The notes under the pieces: generated by a model
The model's database searches: none
The model's input: only the letters and a program-made list of their open reading frames with translations
What the model was told of the DNA's origin: nothing
Position numbers and translations under genes: made by a program
Shown: positions 1 through 7,439 of the stretch, in pieces
How positions within the stretch are numbered: position 1 is the stretch's first letter
Layout of the letters: each line of letters starts with the position of its first letter
Assembly: GCA_002388885.1 (NCBI GenBank)
Contig: DGNI01000038.1
Location: forward strand, 6,613-35,923
Direction: 5' to 3'
DNA length: 29,311 nucleotides
DNA from: Parvularculaceae bacterium UBA4496
Lineage (GTDB): Bacteria; Pseudomonadota; Alphaproteobacteria; Caulobacterales; Parvularculaceae

Positions 1-293
1 CCGCCGATGGAAAAAGTCCTGCAGCGACGGACACGGTCGAGGTCCATTATCAGGGCACGCTTCTGAACGGTACGGAATTCGATTCGTCCTACTCGCGTGG
101 CGAGACGATCGAGTTTCCTTTGAACCGCGTCATTGCGGGCTGGACCGAGGGAGTTCAACTGATGAGCGAGGGCGACAAGTTTCGTTTCTTCATTCCGCCC
201 GATCTTGCCTATGGCGAGGGCGGCACGCCCGGCGGTCCCATCGGCCCCAACGAAGCGCTTGTCTTTGAAGTCGAACTTGTATCGGTAAAATAA
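1..293 (+). CDS. FKBP-type peptidyl-prolyl cis-trans isomerase (3' part)
   Basis: This is the C-terminal 96 codons of an FKBP-fold prolyl isomerase; the 5' end lies outside the window and the frame is read from base 3. The visible protein carries the family signatures VHYQGTLLNGTEFDSSY, a V-I-x-G-W-x-E-G-V-Q-L-M segment and the loop IPPDLAYGEGG, followed by the final strand ALVFEVELVSV. In known FKBPs the Tyr, Phe, Asp, Ile, Trp and Tyr residues of these segments line the proline-binding pocket. The family accelerates protein folding, often in the periplasm in Gram-negative bacteria; whether this one is exported cannot be seen because the N-terminus is missing. An intrinsic terminator follows 21 bases after the stop codon, so it ends its transcription unit. 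Confidence 0.93.
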   Translation, partial: ADGKSPAATDTVEVHYQGTLLNGTEFDSSYSRGETIEFPLNRVIAGWTEGVQLMSEGDKFRFFIPPDLAYGEGGTPGGPIGPNEALVFEVELVSVK

Positions 294-314
294 GCATTTC
301 CTGCACTTTGAAAC

Positions 315-346
315 AAAAACCCTCGCGCTCGGCGCGAGGGTTTTTT
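315..346 (+). terminator. Rho-independent terminator after FKBP gene
   Basis: An 8-bp GC-rich stem (CCCTCGCG at 320-327 with CGCGAGGG at 333-340) has a 5-base loop. It is flanked by an A-run at 315-319 and a T-run at 341-346, which can extend the stem and make it bidirectional. It fits an intrinsic terminator for the upstream gene. Confidence 0.92.
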
Positions 347-452
347 CATGCTGGATTTTCAAAATCGGCGCATTTTGCAGGAGTATCAGTCCGATAGCTG
401 GTTAATAATTTTTACTTTTCATTTACGAACATTAGCTTATGGGGGAATTGGT

Positions 453-469
453 GCTGACGCAGGGTCAGC
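453..469 (+). promoter_or_regulatory. Small hairpin in the leader of the histone-like gene
   Basis: A 6-bp inverted repeat (GCTGAC at 453-458, GTCAGC at 464-469, loop of 5) lies just before the ribosome binding site AAGGGGA (about 473-479) of the downstream gene. It may be a leader hairpin or a protein site; nothing in the sequence proves a role. Confidence 0.3.
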
Positions 470-488
470 GTTTAAGGGGATCTCTCAC

Positions 489-761
489 ATGAGAAAAGCC
501 ACCAAAAAGGCCGCCAAACCAGCGGCAAAAAAACGGACCGTCAAAGCCAAGGCCAAACCGGCCGCTCGCAAGACGGCCCGGAAAGCAACGAAGAAAAAGA
601 CCGCAAAAAAGGCAAAACTCAAAGTCGTGAAGAAGCCGGCCGCGAAGCGCGCCGCGAAAAAGACGACAGCGAAGAATAAAACTACCGCCAAAAAAACAGC
701 GGCGAAAAAACCGGCGAAGCGTGTTGTTCGCCGCAAGACGGCTCGCAAGAAAGCCGCTTAA
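489..761 (+). CDS. Histone H1-like Lys/Ala-rich DNA-binding protein
   Basis: A 90-residue, extremely basic protein made almost only of Lys, Ala, Arg, Thr, Pro and Val, with repeated AAKK, KKTA and KPAA units and no hydrophobic core. This composition is typical of bacterial histone H1-like proteins (Hc1/AlgP-type C-terminal tails), which bind DNA non-specifically and help compact the nucleoid. The ATG at 489 is preferred over the farther upstream alternative at 348 because AAGGGGA lies about 10 bases before it and the upstream extension (residues rich in aromatic and hydrophobic types) is unlike the rest and overlaps the preceding terminator. It is monocistronic: a terminator lies on each side. 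Long antisense frames across it are composition artefacts. Confidence 0.85.
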   Translation: MRKATKKAAKPAAKKRTVKAKAKPAARKTARKATKKKTAKKAKLKVVKKPAAKRAAKKTTAKNKTTAKKTAAKKPAKRVVRRKTARKKAA

Positions 762-786
762 ACTTTCAGCGTAATGACTTCTGCTT

Positions 787-823
787 GACGCCCCGGGCAT
801 TCGCGCCGGGGCGTCCGCTTTTC
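787..823 (+). terminator. Rho-independent terminator after histone-like gene
   Basis: A perfect 10-bp stem GACGCCCCGG (787-796) / CCGGGGCGTC (806-815) with a 9-base loop is followed by CGCTTTT. It ends the histone-like transcript. Confidence 0.85.
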
Positions 824-935
824 AGGGCTGCCGATTGGCGCGCTCTGTGCTAAATTCCTATTATTATTACCGTTTTTCGGCCTTCAGTTATTTTATAGCT
901 TGCACCCGCGGCCATTCCTGCGCAACTTTCCGAGC

Positions 936-2093
936 ATGAGTGATATCGCCCATCAGCTTGAATGGATCTCCCGCCTCGTTGCTTTCGATACGACATCGTC
1001 GAAGTCGAATTTCGCGCTTATCGAAGATGTTGAAGTCTATTTTCATGGTCTCGGCGTCGAGACCTTCAGGGTCGAAAATGACGAGGGCACAAAGTCGAAT
1101 CTCTATGCCGTTGTCGGCCCTAAGGTGGAAGGCGGGGTTGTTCTTTCGGGCCACACGGACGTTGTCCCCGTTACGGGCCAGGATTGGAAAAGCGACCCGT
1201 GGACGGTCATTGAGCGCGACGGAAAACTTTACGGGCGCGGCGTCGCTGACATGAAAAGCTTTTCCGCCATCGGACTGTCGCTGGTTCCGCAGATGGTGGC
1301 CGCGGGGCTGAAACGTCCAGTTATTTTTGCGCTCTCCTACGATGAGGAACTGGGTTGTCTCGGCGCGCCGCGCATGATCGCGGAGATTGCGGGCAAGGTT
1401 CCGGCGCCGTCTGCGGTGATTGTCGGCGAGCCGACCAGCATGAAAGTGATCGACGGTCACAAGGGCATCGGCTCCTTCCGCGTCACGGTCACCGGATACA
1501 CCACCCATTCAAGCCAGACCGACCGCGGCGTGTCGGCGGTGGAGGCGGCCGCTCGATTGATAACCAAGCTTGCGGACATGCGCGCTGCACGGGCGGCGCG
1601 TGCAGATCCGTCTTCGCCGTTCGATCCGCCATATTCGACCATGACCGTTAATGTCGTGAATGGCGGCACGCAGCTGAACATCATGGCGGGCGAGGCGACG
1701 TTTGACTGGGATATGCGTGTGGTGCCCGGCGACTCGCGTGAGGACATCATTGAGGAATTCACCGACTACGCTAAAGGGGTTGAGGCGGAGATGCGTGCGA
1801 AAGCCCCCGGCTGCCGGGTTGAAATCGTACAGATGACCAATGCGCCCTTTCTTGCGCCGTCGCCTGACAATCCTGCCGCCGATCTCGCCAAGGCGATTAC
1901 GGGACACAACAGCACGGATGTCGTTTCCTATGCGGCCGAAGCAGGCCAGTTTCAGGAAGCCGGGTTTTCGGTCGTCATCTGCGGGCCGGGATCCATCGAT
2001 CAGGCGCATCAGCCCGACGAATTCATCACGCTCGATCAGGTCCGCGAGGGAACCATTTTCATGCGCAAGCTGATCGACCGGTTAAGCGCATAA
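936..2093 (+). CDS. argE: Acetylornithine deacetylase (M20 metallopeptidase family)
   Basis: A 385-residue enzyme of the M20/ArgE family, which removes the acetyl group from N2-acetylornithine in arginine synthesis in the cytoplasm. The dinuclear zinc ligands are all visible: H73-x-D75 (SGHTDVV), D105 (GRGVADMKSF), the catalytic/bridging pair E137-E138 (SYDEELG), E165 (VGEPTS) and H358 (DQAHQPDEF). The dimerisation domain starts near HKGIGSFRVTVTG and contains the TTHSS motif expected of M20 lids. The ATG at 936 gives the N-terminus usual for alphaproteobacterial ArgE; an in-frame TTG at 900 would add 12 residues, and neither has a strong ribosome site. It stands alone, 22 bases before the MAPEG gene, and may be co-transcribed with it. 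Related M20 enzymes such as succinyl-diaminopimelate desuccinylase are less likely. Confidence 0.9.
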   Translation: MSDIAHQLEWISRLVAFDTTSSKSNFALIEDVEVYFHGLGVETFRVENDEGTKSNLYAVVGPKVEGGVVLSGHTDVVPVTGQDWKSDPWTVIERDGKLYGRGVADMKSFSAIGLSLVPQMVAAGLKRPVIFALSYDEELGCLGAPRMIAEIAGKVPAPSAVIVGEPTSMKVIDGHKGIGSFRVTVTGYTTHSSQTDRGVSAVEAAARLITKLADMRAARAARADPSSPFDPPYSTMTVNVVNGGTQLNIMAGEATFDWDMRVVPGDSREDIIEEFTDYAKGVEAEMRAKAPGCRVEIVQMTNAPFLAPSPDNPAADLAKAITGHNSTDVVSYAAEAGQFQEAGFSVVICGPGSIDQAHQPDEFITLDQVREGTIFMRKLIDRLSA

Positions 2094-2115
2094 TCAAAAA
2101 CCATTGGAGGAAACC

Positions 2116-2505
2116 ATGACATCACTTGAAGCCGCCGCCCTTTGGGTTGGGCTGAACGCCCTGTTGCTGATGTATCTGAGCGCACGCGTGGGCGCCAATC
2201 GGATGAAGCATAAAGTCAACCTTGGCGATGGAGACAATCCGGAAATGGTGAAAGCCATCCGCACGCAGGGCAATTATATCGAATATGCGCCGGCGGCGCT
2301 TGGCGGGCTCGTCCTGCTAGCCCTGTTGAATGCATCCGTCATTCTTGTTCACATCCTTGGCGCCGTCTTTTTCACAGGGCGCGTCTTGCACCTTCTGGGT
2401 CTCGGCATGGGCGTATGGCCGAACGGCCGAACCGTTGGAACGGTTTTCACGATGCTGACTCTGCTCGTGACGGGCCTGGCGCTGATTTATCTCGCCGTTT
2501 TTTAG
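2116..2505 (+). CDS. MAPEG-family integral membrane protein
   Basis: A 129-residue membrane protein of the MAPEG type (relatives of microsomal glutathione S-transferase, YecN-like in bacteria). After a first membrane helix (WVGLNALLLMYLSARVG) it shows the family pattern R-x-x-x-K-V-x-L-G-D-G, then EMVKAIRTQGNYIEYAPAAL, in which Arg, Gln, Asn, Glu and Tyr match the conserved MAPEG core, and three more hydrophobic helices. Bacterial members are of uncertain physiological function. The ATG at 2116 is preferred to the TTG at 2104 because GGAGG (2106-2110) sits 5 bases before it. It follows argE by 22 bases and is followed by an intrinsic terminator. Confidence 0.88.
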   Translation: MTSLEAAALWVGLNALLLMYLSARVGANRMKHKVNLGDGDNPEMVKAIRTQGNYIEYAPAALGGLVLLALLNASVILVHILGAVFFTGRVLHLLGLGMGVWPNGRTVGTVFTMLTLLVTGLALIYLAVF

Positions 2506-2541
2506 AAACGCTTCATTAAGCTGCGTAAACGGAGCGTATCG

Positions 2542-2568
2542 AACCCCCCATTTTACAAGGGGTTTTTT
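2542..2568 (+). terminator. Probable intrinsic terminator after MAPEG gene
   Basis: AACCCC (2542-2547) can pair with GGGGTT (2559-2564), and the run of T residues continues to 2568. The stem is short but the T-run is clear. Confidence 0.65.
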
Positions 2569-2594
2569 GTAAATTTAGGATTGTGTTTACGCTG

Positions 2595-2640
2595 TCCTGC
2601 GAGCCTTCCGGAAAGCAACAAAGCTTTCGGCAGGAAAGGC
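2595..2640 (+). promoter_or_regulatory. Leader fold that can hide the ribosome site of the methyltransferase gene
   Basis: Two overlapping pairings are possible: TCCTGC (2595-2600) with GCAGGA (2630-2635), enclosing CCGGAAAGC (2608-2616) with GCTTTCGG (2623-2630); or GCCTTCC (2603-2609) with GGAAAGGC (2633-2640). Both cover the Shine-Dalgarno-like AGGAAAGG (2632-2639) ahead of the GTG start at 2651. Seen by eye only; energy not computed. Confidence 0.35.
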
Positions 2641-2650
2641 GGGCGGACCA

Positions 2651-4006
2651 GTGAAAAAAATAACGCAGTGCCGCGCATGCGGATCAAAAGCGTTGACGCC
2701 TGCTTTTTCAGGAGAGCTTGGCGCCGACAAGAAATCATTCGGCCGCAAGCGTGAACAAACGCCGGGATACGTCCTTTGCGATCCGTCGCGCGACGCGCGC
2801 GCCTGCGGTCTTCTTCAGTCTGCGTTTACTGACATTGAAACCGTTCACATTCCGTCGGCCCGGCATTCGTCGACGCGCGATCATTTGCGCAGCGTTGCGA
2901 CCGAGGCGCTTGAAATGATTTCCGGTCGTGATTGTGCAGCGCTTGATATCGGTTGTAGCGACGGCACGCTTCTTTCTTTTTATCCGCGCTGGGTGGAACG
3001 CTTCGGCGTCGATCCTTGCGACCATGTTGAGGAAATCGGCGACTGGGCGTGGACAGGCAAATCCGTCTTTCCGTCGGGCGAGCTTGACGCCGCATTCGGC
3101 GACAAGAAATTCGATATCATCACGGCAGTTTCATTGTTCGAGCATGTCGATAATCCAAAAGCGCTTCTCTCGCGCGTTAAAAAACTACTGATGGATGATG
3201 GCGTTTTCGTGCTTGAGACGGTTTACGCGCCGATGGTGCTGACGCGCACCTGTGTCGAAACTCTGCAAGCCGGCGTTTCAGCGGTCTATTCGCTCTCGGT
3301 TCTGGAATGGATGCTGCGCGATGTCGGGCTAAAGGTTTTTAAAGGTTCGCTCACCGGCAAGGAGGGCGGGTCGATCCGGCTTTTCATCACGCACGCTGAT
3401 TTCAACGAATACGACTTCGACCCGTGGTTTGAGCGCCTGGCGCGTTTATGGGACGAGGAAAACGCTCTCGCCATGCGCGCGTTGCAGCCCTATCAGTCAT
3501 TTGAAAGCCGCGCTGCCGATATAAGGCGCGATTTCATTGAAATACTCGAGGATATCGGCGAGCGCGGCGAGTGCGCGCACATTCTTGGCGCCGATCCGCA
3601 GACGGAAGCCCTGTTGCGCTGGGCGGGGCCGGCGGCGAAATCGGTAACAGCGGCGGTAGATACGAACGCCGCGCGCGAAGCCGAACGTCTCGGCGAAAAA
3701 GGTCCACGCATTATTTCCGAAAGCGACTGCCGCGCGGCGGAACCGGATTTCCTGATCGGGTCGGCGCGCTATAAGCGCGAGATCATGGAGCGCTGGCGCG
3801 AATCCATCATGCTCGGCGCCAGATTGATATTCATCACGCCGAACCCGCAGATTGTCACGGCTGCTAATTTCGCCAGCGAATATGGTAAGGCGATTAATGC
3901 GGGCGACGGTCCAGCTGGCGCGCAGACGCTGCGCGCCATTCTTGCGGCGGCAGGCGGTCCCAGGCTGATTTCGGAAAATCCAGAAGCGGTAAAATCAGCC
4001 GGTTAA
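2651..4006 (+). CDS. Zinc-ribbon SAM methyltransferase resembling sugar C-methyltransferases
   Basis: A 451-residue class I SAM-dependent methyltransferase. The N-terminus has C7-x-x-C10 and a second Cys pair near C43 and C52, a likely zinc site. The SAM-binding motif I is ALDIGCSDGT (about 97-106), then an acidic strand end (FGVDP) and the motif FDIITAVSLFEHVDNP. Further on comes VFVLETVYA, then GGSIRLFITH. This order (zinc-binding, Rossmann and extra C-terminal domain) is that of NDP-sugar C-methyltransferases of the TylC3/NovU type. Translation starts at GTG 2651 after AGGAAAGG. The stop overlaps by 4 bases the stop of the convergent phosphatase gene. There are no deoxysugar genes around it, so its substrate is unknown; the assignment to C-methylation is by architecture only. 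Confidence 0.75.
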   Translation: MKKITQCRACGSKALTPAFSGELGADKKSFGRKREQTPGYVLCDPSRDARACGLLQSAFTDIETVHIPSARHSSTRDHLRSVATEALEMISGRDCAALDIGCSDGTLLSFYPRWVERFGVDPCDHVEEIGDWAWTGKSVFPSGELDAAFGDKKFDIITAVSLFEHVDNPKALLSRVKKLLMDDGVFVLETVYAPMVLTRTCVETLQAGVSAVYSLSVLEWMLRDVGLKVFKGSLTGKEGGSIRLFITHADFNEYDFDPWFERLARLWDEENALAMRALQPYQSFESRAADIRRDFIEILEDIGERGECAHILGADPQTEALLRWAGPAAKSVTAAVDTNAAREAERLGEKGPRIISESDCRAAEPDFLIGSARYKREIMERWRESIMLGARLIFITPNPQIVTAANFASEYGKAINAGDGPAGAQTLRAILAAAGGPRLISENPEAVKSAG

Positions 4007-4740
4007 TCGCGAACGCTTAAAAACCAGCGATCCGTTCCTTCAAGGATTACGGCGGTCAATGATCCGCCATAGCAGGCGCCCGTATCGACATTGATGCGCC
4101 AGCCTTCATCGCATGGCTGATCCACGGGCGTGTGTCCGTGAACGACGACAAAATCAGGCCGTTCCGCGGATGACGCATTGTGAAACCGCGAGCGGATCCA
4201 CAGCATGTCTTCCTCTGTCTGTTCTTCCAGGCTGGCGCCGGGGCGAATGCCGGCATGGACGAACAGATAATCGCCTTCGCGATGATTAAGCGTCAGCGAA
4301 CGTAGAAACTTCAGATGTTCATCCGGCATGTTCTTGCGAAGTTCGCGCGCGAGCAACTCATTCGGCAGCGCCGTATCAACGCCATAACTTTCAAGCGTCT
4401 CAAGTCCGCCCCAGTCGAGCCAATGGGGCAGGTCTTCAGGCTCCTCGAGGAAATCAAGCATGCTTGCTTCGTGGTTGCCTTTTAGAAAAACCGTTTCGGA
4501 CTTCGATTTGCGCAGTTCTATGAGCCGGTCGATCACCCCGCGGCTGTCTTCCCCGCGGTCCACGTAATCGCCGAGGAAAATGAGCTGCGCGTCGCTCAGC
4601 TTGCCGATATCGGCCGTGATCTCGCCAATGAGAGCATCAAGAAGATCCGCCCGGCCGTGAATGTCGCCGATGGCGTAAACGCGCTTGCCATCCGGCACTG
4701 AGGCTGGATCGCCTTTTTTATTGAAAAAATTTTCGAACAT
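4003..4740 (-). CDS. PPP-family metallophosphatase (serine/threonine phosphatase-like)
   Basis: A 245-residue calcineurin-like phosphoesterase. All core motifs are present: GDIHG (residues 25-29), GDYVDRG (57-63), GNHE (88-91), then VHAG and HGHTP, which together give the two-metal ligands and the catalytic histidine of the PPP family. Bacterial relatives (PrpA/PrpB-like, ApaH-like) dephosphorylate proteins or diadenosine polyphosphates; which applies here cannot be told. No membrane segment is seen, so it should be cytoplasmic. The ATG at 4740 aligns the N-terminus with common homologues; an in-frame GTG at 4761, with AAGG before it, would add seven residues. It is convergent with the methyltransferase gene (4-base overlap) and divergent from galE. 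Confidence 0.85.
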   Translation of the reverse strand: MFENFFNKKGDPASVPDGKRVYAIGDIHGRADLLDALIGEITADIGKLSDAQLIFLGDYVDRGEDSRGVIDRLIELRKSKSETVFLKGNHEASMLDFLEEPEDLPHWLDWGGLETLESYGVDTALPNELLARELRKNMPDEHLKFLRSLTLNHREGDYLFVHAGIRPGASLEEQTEEDMLWIRSRFHNASSAERPDFVVVHGHTPVDQPCDEGWRINVDTGACYGGSLTAVILEGTDRWFLSVRD

Positions 4741-4862
4741 AAGCGCGTTAACTTTTCTCACGAGGCCTTATATTTGGCCATATAAAGAGGCTATAAAAAA
4801 AGTGACAAAGAATCACTACTAAGCCTTTGTGACGAATTCATAGGGAGGAAGCGCGAAAGTTA

Positions 4863-5855
4863 ATGAGCGTTCTGGTCACAGGCGGCGCTGGTTATATTGG
4901 CGCGCATATGCTCCTGGCGCTTCAGGACGCCAGAGAGCCTGTGGTTGCGCTTGATAATCTTTCAGCCGGCGAGCGCTGGCTGGCGCCGCAAGACGTTCCA
5001 TTTGTTGAAGCTGACGTGGGCGACGAAAAGAAGCTCGCGCAGGTGCTGAATGCCTACGACATCAAAGAGGTCATTCATTTCGCCGGGTCTATCCTTGTAA
5101 CGGAATCGATCCGGAATCCCATCGACTATTACTCGAACAATACCGCCAATACATTAAAGCTGTTGCGCGCCTGTGTTGCGGCGGGCGTCAAACGCTTTAT
5201 CTTTTCCTCGACAGCTGCGGTCTATGGCGTGCCGGAGCGCACGCCCATTTCGGAACAGTCTCCGATCAGGTCGATTACGCCTTACGGCGCCTCCATGGCG
5301 ATGAGCGAACGAATTTTGGAAGACGTCGCCGCTGCGCACGATCTTTCCTTTGTGACGCTGCGCTATTTCAATGTCGCCGGGGCCGACCCTTCAGGCCGCG
5401 CGGGTGAGATTGGCAAGCCGACGCATCTCATCAAGGCCGCGGCGCAGATCGCCATCGGGTATCGCAAGGAGAAGCTGCAAATCTATGGCGGTGATTACCC
5501 GACGCCGGATGGTAGCGCCATTCGCGACTATGTTCATGTGAGCGATCTCGCGCAGGCGCATCTCGAGGCTCTTGAACGGCTGCGCAATGGCGGTACGTCG
5601 ATCACGCTCAACTGCGGCTATGGGCGCGGATATTCCGTTTACGAAGTGGTGGAGGCGTTTCGACGCGTGACGGGCGAGGCGATGGAATACGACACGGCGC
5701 CGCGTCGTGCCGGCGATCCAGCGCAGTTAATCGCAGATAACGCCGCCATCCGTACCGTGCTTGACTGGCGTCCTCGTTACGATGATATCGATTTTATCGT
5801 CGAAACGGCGGTTGCATGGGAGCGCCAGCTAGAAGCGCGCGCGGAGAAAGTTTAA
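4863..5855 (+). CDS. galE: UDP-glucose 4-epimerase homologue with altered catalytic Lys
   Basis: A 330-residue extended SDR protein that matches UDP-glucose 4-epimerase from end to end: NAD-binding TGGAGYIG (residues 6-13), the adenosine-ribose binding end LDNLS, HFAGS, the SSTAAVYG block with the catalytic Ser/Thr, LRYFNVAGADP, RDYVHVSDLAQAH and the C-terminal NCGYGRGYSV. GalE interconverts UDP-glucose and UDP-galactose for envelope sugars. The catalytic Tyr is Y141, but the YxxxK motif reads Y-G-A-S-M: residue 145 is ATG (5295-5297) rather than a Lys codon. In known SDRs this Lys orients the nicotinamide ribose and lowers the Tyr pKa, so activity is in doubt. GGGAGGA lies about 13 bases before the start. 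It overlaps the next gene by one base (TAATG). Confidence 0.85.
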   Translation: MSVLVTGGAGYIGAHMLLALQDAREPVVALDNLSAGERWLAPQDVPFVEADVGDEKKLAQVLNAYDIKEVIHFAGSILVTESIRNPIDYYSNNTANTLKLLRACVAAGVKRFIFSSTAAVYGVPERTPISEQSPIRSITPYGASMAMSERILEDVAAAHDLSFVTLRYFNVAGADPSGRAGEIGKPTHLIKAAAQIAIGYRKEKLQIYGGDYPTPDGSAIRDYVHVSDLAQAHLEALERLRNGGTSITLNCGYGRGYSVYEVVEAFRRVTGEAMEYDTAPRRAGDPAQLIADNAAIRTVLDWRPRYDDIDFIVETAVAWERQLEARAEKV

Positions 5856-6265
5856 TGTCGTCGCCCCTGTTCTGGCCAAGGGCCGTATTCGGCCTGTTAT
5901 TCGTGATCATTACTTTTTTGACCTTGACGCCAAATCCGGTTGAAAGCGAGCCGGGTTTTGCGTTGACGCGATGGATTGCGAATTATTTACTGGGTGATGC
6001 GAAGAACGCCGATAAAATCGGGCATTTTCTCGCCTATGCGTGCCTGGGATTGACCGCCTTCTGGGCGCAGCTAGCGGTTCTTTCAAAACGCTGGGCGGTG
6101 ACGCTTGCACTTGCGGCTTATGGCGTTCTGCTTGAAGGCTTGCAGGGACTGGGCGGCGTGCGTTCGCCGGAAGTTGCAGACGCAGTTGCAAACGGTCTTG
6201 GCGCCCTTGCCGGTTTCGCCGGCGCGCTCGTTCTTGTGCGGCTGAACAAGTTTCGCGCGCCATGA
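5855..6265 (+). CDS. VanZ-family membrane protein
   Basis: A 136-residue hydrophobic protein with the VanZ-like layout. An N-terminal membrane helix (AVFGLLFVIITFLTLTP) is followed by the family signature DKIGHFLAYACLGLTAFW, then two further helices with GVLLEGLQGL and R-S-P-E-V-A-D-A-V-A-N-G-L-G-A-L-A-G. The conserved D-K-x-x-H and E-x-x-Q residues typical of the family are present. VanZ was named from teicoplanin resistance, but most bacterial members, like this one, have no assigned role. The start at 5855 overlaps the galE stop by one base, and its own stop overlaps the kdsB start by four (ATGA), so it is translationally coupled inside an envelope-sugar operon. Confidence 0.82.
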   Translation: MSSPLFWPRAVFGLLFVIITFLTLTPNPVESEPGFALTRWIANYLLGDAKNADKIGHFLAYACLGLTAFWAQLAVLSKRWAVTLALAAYGVLLEGLQGLGGVRSPEVADAVANGLGALAGFAGALVLVRLNKFRAP

Positions 6266-7035
6266 AAACAGCGATTGTCATTCCATCGCGATACGCGTCG
6301 ACGCGCCTGCCTGGCAAGCCGTTGCTTGCCGAAACGGGACAACCGCTTATTCGTCATGTCTATGAACAGGCCGTGTGCGCGAAAAAAGCAGACAAGGTCG
6401 TTGTCGCCACGGACGATGCGCGGATTTTCGATATCGTCGCAGAATTTGGCGGGGACGCGGTCATGACAGACTCCGCTCATGAGACAGGGAGCGCGCGCGT
6501 CGCAGAGGCGGCGGAAAAAATTGACGCCGATATCATCGTCAATCTTCAGGGCGACGAGCCGGAAATCGATCCGGCGCATATCGACCGGCTGATCGATATG
6601 CAGGTCAGGTTCAAGCCCTTTGCCTCAACGCTCGTCTGTCCGTTTCCGTCTGAGGCGAAAAAAGGCGCTGGTTCGCCGGACGATTCCTCGGCGGTCAAAG
6701 CGGTCCTCGGCGCACAATTTGAGCCGGATGTCTTTGAGGCGCGGTATTTCACACGCAATATCTGCCCGTGGCCGCGTGATGAATTCGGCGAAATTGCTAC
6801 GCCTTCAGACTATTTCCTTCATGTGGGCGTGTACGCGTTTTCCAAATACAGCCTTGCAGCTTTTGCGAAAGCCCCCTCCGGCGTTCTTGAGCGCGCCGAG
6901 CGACTCGAACAGCTGCGAATTCTGGAAATGGGCGAGCGCATTATCGCGGGCGTGATAGACCGCGCCGCGCCTGGCATCGATACGCCTGAGGACTATCGTC
7001 TGTTTGTTGCGCGAGTTGGAAAAGGCGCCGCCTGA
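6262..7035 (+). CDS. kdsB: CMP-Kdo synthetase (3-deoxy-manno-octulosonate cytidylyltransferase)
   Basis: A 257-residue KdsB, close to the usual length of about 250. It activates Kdo with CTP to CMP-Kdo in the cytoplasm for transfer onto lipid A. Motifs in order: the nucleotide-binding IPSRYASTRLPGKPL near the N-terminus, VVATDD (metal and CTP site), the HETGSARVAEAA region, NLQGDEPEID (catalytic Asp/Glu), then HVGVYAFSKYSL and LEQLRILEMGERI. The start overlaps the VanZ gene by four bases. Its presence shows a Kdo-containing LPS, hence a Gram-negative host. It is the last gene of the galE-vanZ-kdsB unit; an 11-bp inverted repeat surrounds its stop codon. Confidence 0.95.
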   Translation: MKTAIVIPSRYASTRLPGKPLLAETGQPLIRHVYEQAVCAKKADKVVVATDDARIFDIVAEFGGDAVMTDSAHETGSARVAEAAEKIDADIIVNLQGDEPEIDPAHIDRLIDMQVRFKPFASTLVCPFPSEAKKGAGSPDDSSAVKAVLGAQFEPDVFEARYFTRNICPWPRDEFGEIATPSDYFLHVGVYAFSKYSLAAFAKAPSGVLERAERLEQLRILEMGERIIAGVIDRAAPGIDTPEDYRLFVARVGKGAA

Positions 7036-7073
7036 CCTTGCGGTCGTGTGGGTGTGTGTGTCGGCGGCGCCTT
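7022..7073 (+). repeat. Perfect 11-bp inverted repeat around the kdsB stop
   Basis: AAGGCGCCGCC (7022-7032) pairs with GGCGGCGCCTT (7063-7073) around a loop of 30 bases that contains the TGA stop and a GT-rich run (GTGTGGGTGTGTGTGTC). No T-run follows, so it is not a classic intrinsic terminator. It could end or protect the operon mRNA. Confidence 0.5.
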
Positions 7074-7086
7074 CCGAAAGCTGCAG

Positions 7087-7176
7087 TTACGCTAGGGACG
7101 CATAGGCGTAAATCGCCGGATACGCTGCTGCAGCCAAAACGCTAACGGTGGTGAGGATCGTGATCAGCCGTGCCAT
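7087..7176 (-). CDS. Possible 29-residue single-helix membrane peptide
   Basis: A short frame on the minus strand encodes 29 residues: a basic start (MARL) then one hydrophobic segment (ITILTTVSVLAAAAYPAIYAYASLA). GGAGAG stands about 7 bases before the ATG at 7176, which is a proper ribosome site and the main reason to list it. It could be a small inner-membrane protein or a secreted peptide remnant; I do not recognise a family. It is convergent with kdsB, the two stops being about 50 bases apart, and divergent from the TerC gene. Confidence 0.42.
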   Translation of the reverse strand: MARLITILTTVSVLAAAAYPAIYAYASLA

Positions 7177-7439
7177 GGGTTTCTCTCCGTTTCTTGTTAT
7201 GAGCGGGAGATAGGCGCGGGGGCTCGCGTTGAAAAGACAGCGCGGCTGCGTTTTGGCGCAAGGAAAAGTCAATTCGTCGAATGATGATTTTAACGATTTC
7301 GGCCTGCCGCGCCGGGGCGTCAATTCATCGGCGCTGTTTCCTGATCGTTAATCCGGCGCGCATTTCACGGCGCAGACTGTTGCCTTCCTCGAGCGAACCA
7401 TGGCCCATAGTCGGAAAGCCAAAGAGGAGGGCGCAGGAC

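Noticed and set aside
465..800. Two long minus-strand frames opposite the histone-like gene
   Set aside because: They arise from the Lys/Ala-rich composition of the real gene (few stops on the reverse) and give Phe/Arg/Cys-rich products with no family features.
888..2009. Minus-strand frames of 166-206 codons across argE
   Set aside because: They overlap a complete, motif-perfect ArgE gene, lack ribosome sites and read as Arg-rich antisense translations.
7177..7439. Possible yybP-ykoY manganese riboswitch ahead of the TerC gene
   Set aside because: TerC genes often have one, but I could not find the conserved paired elements of that riboswitch in this leader.
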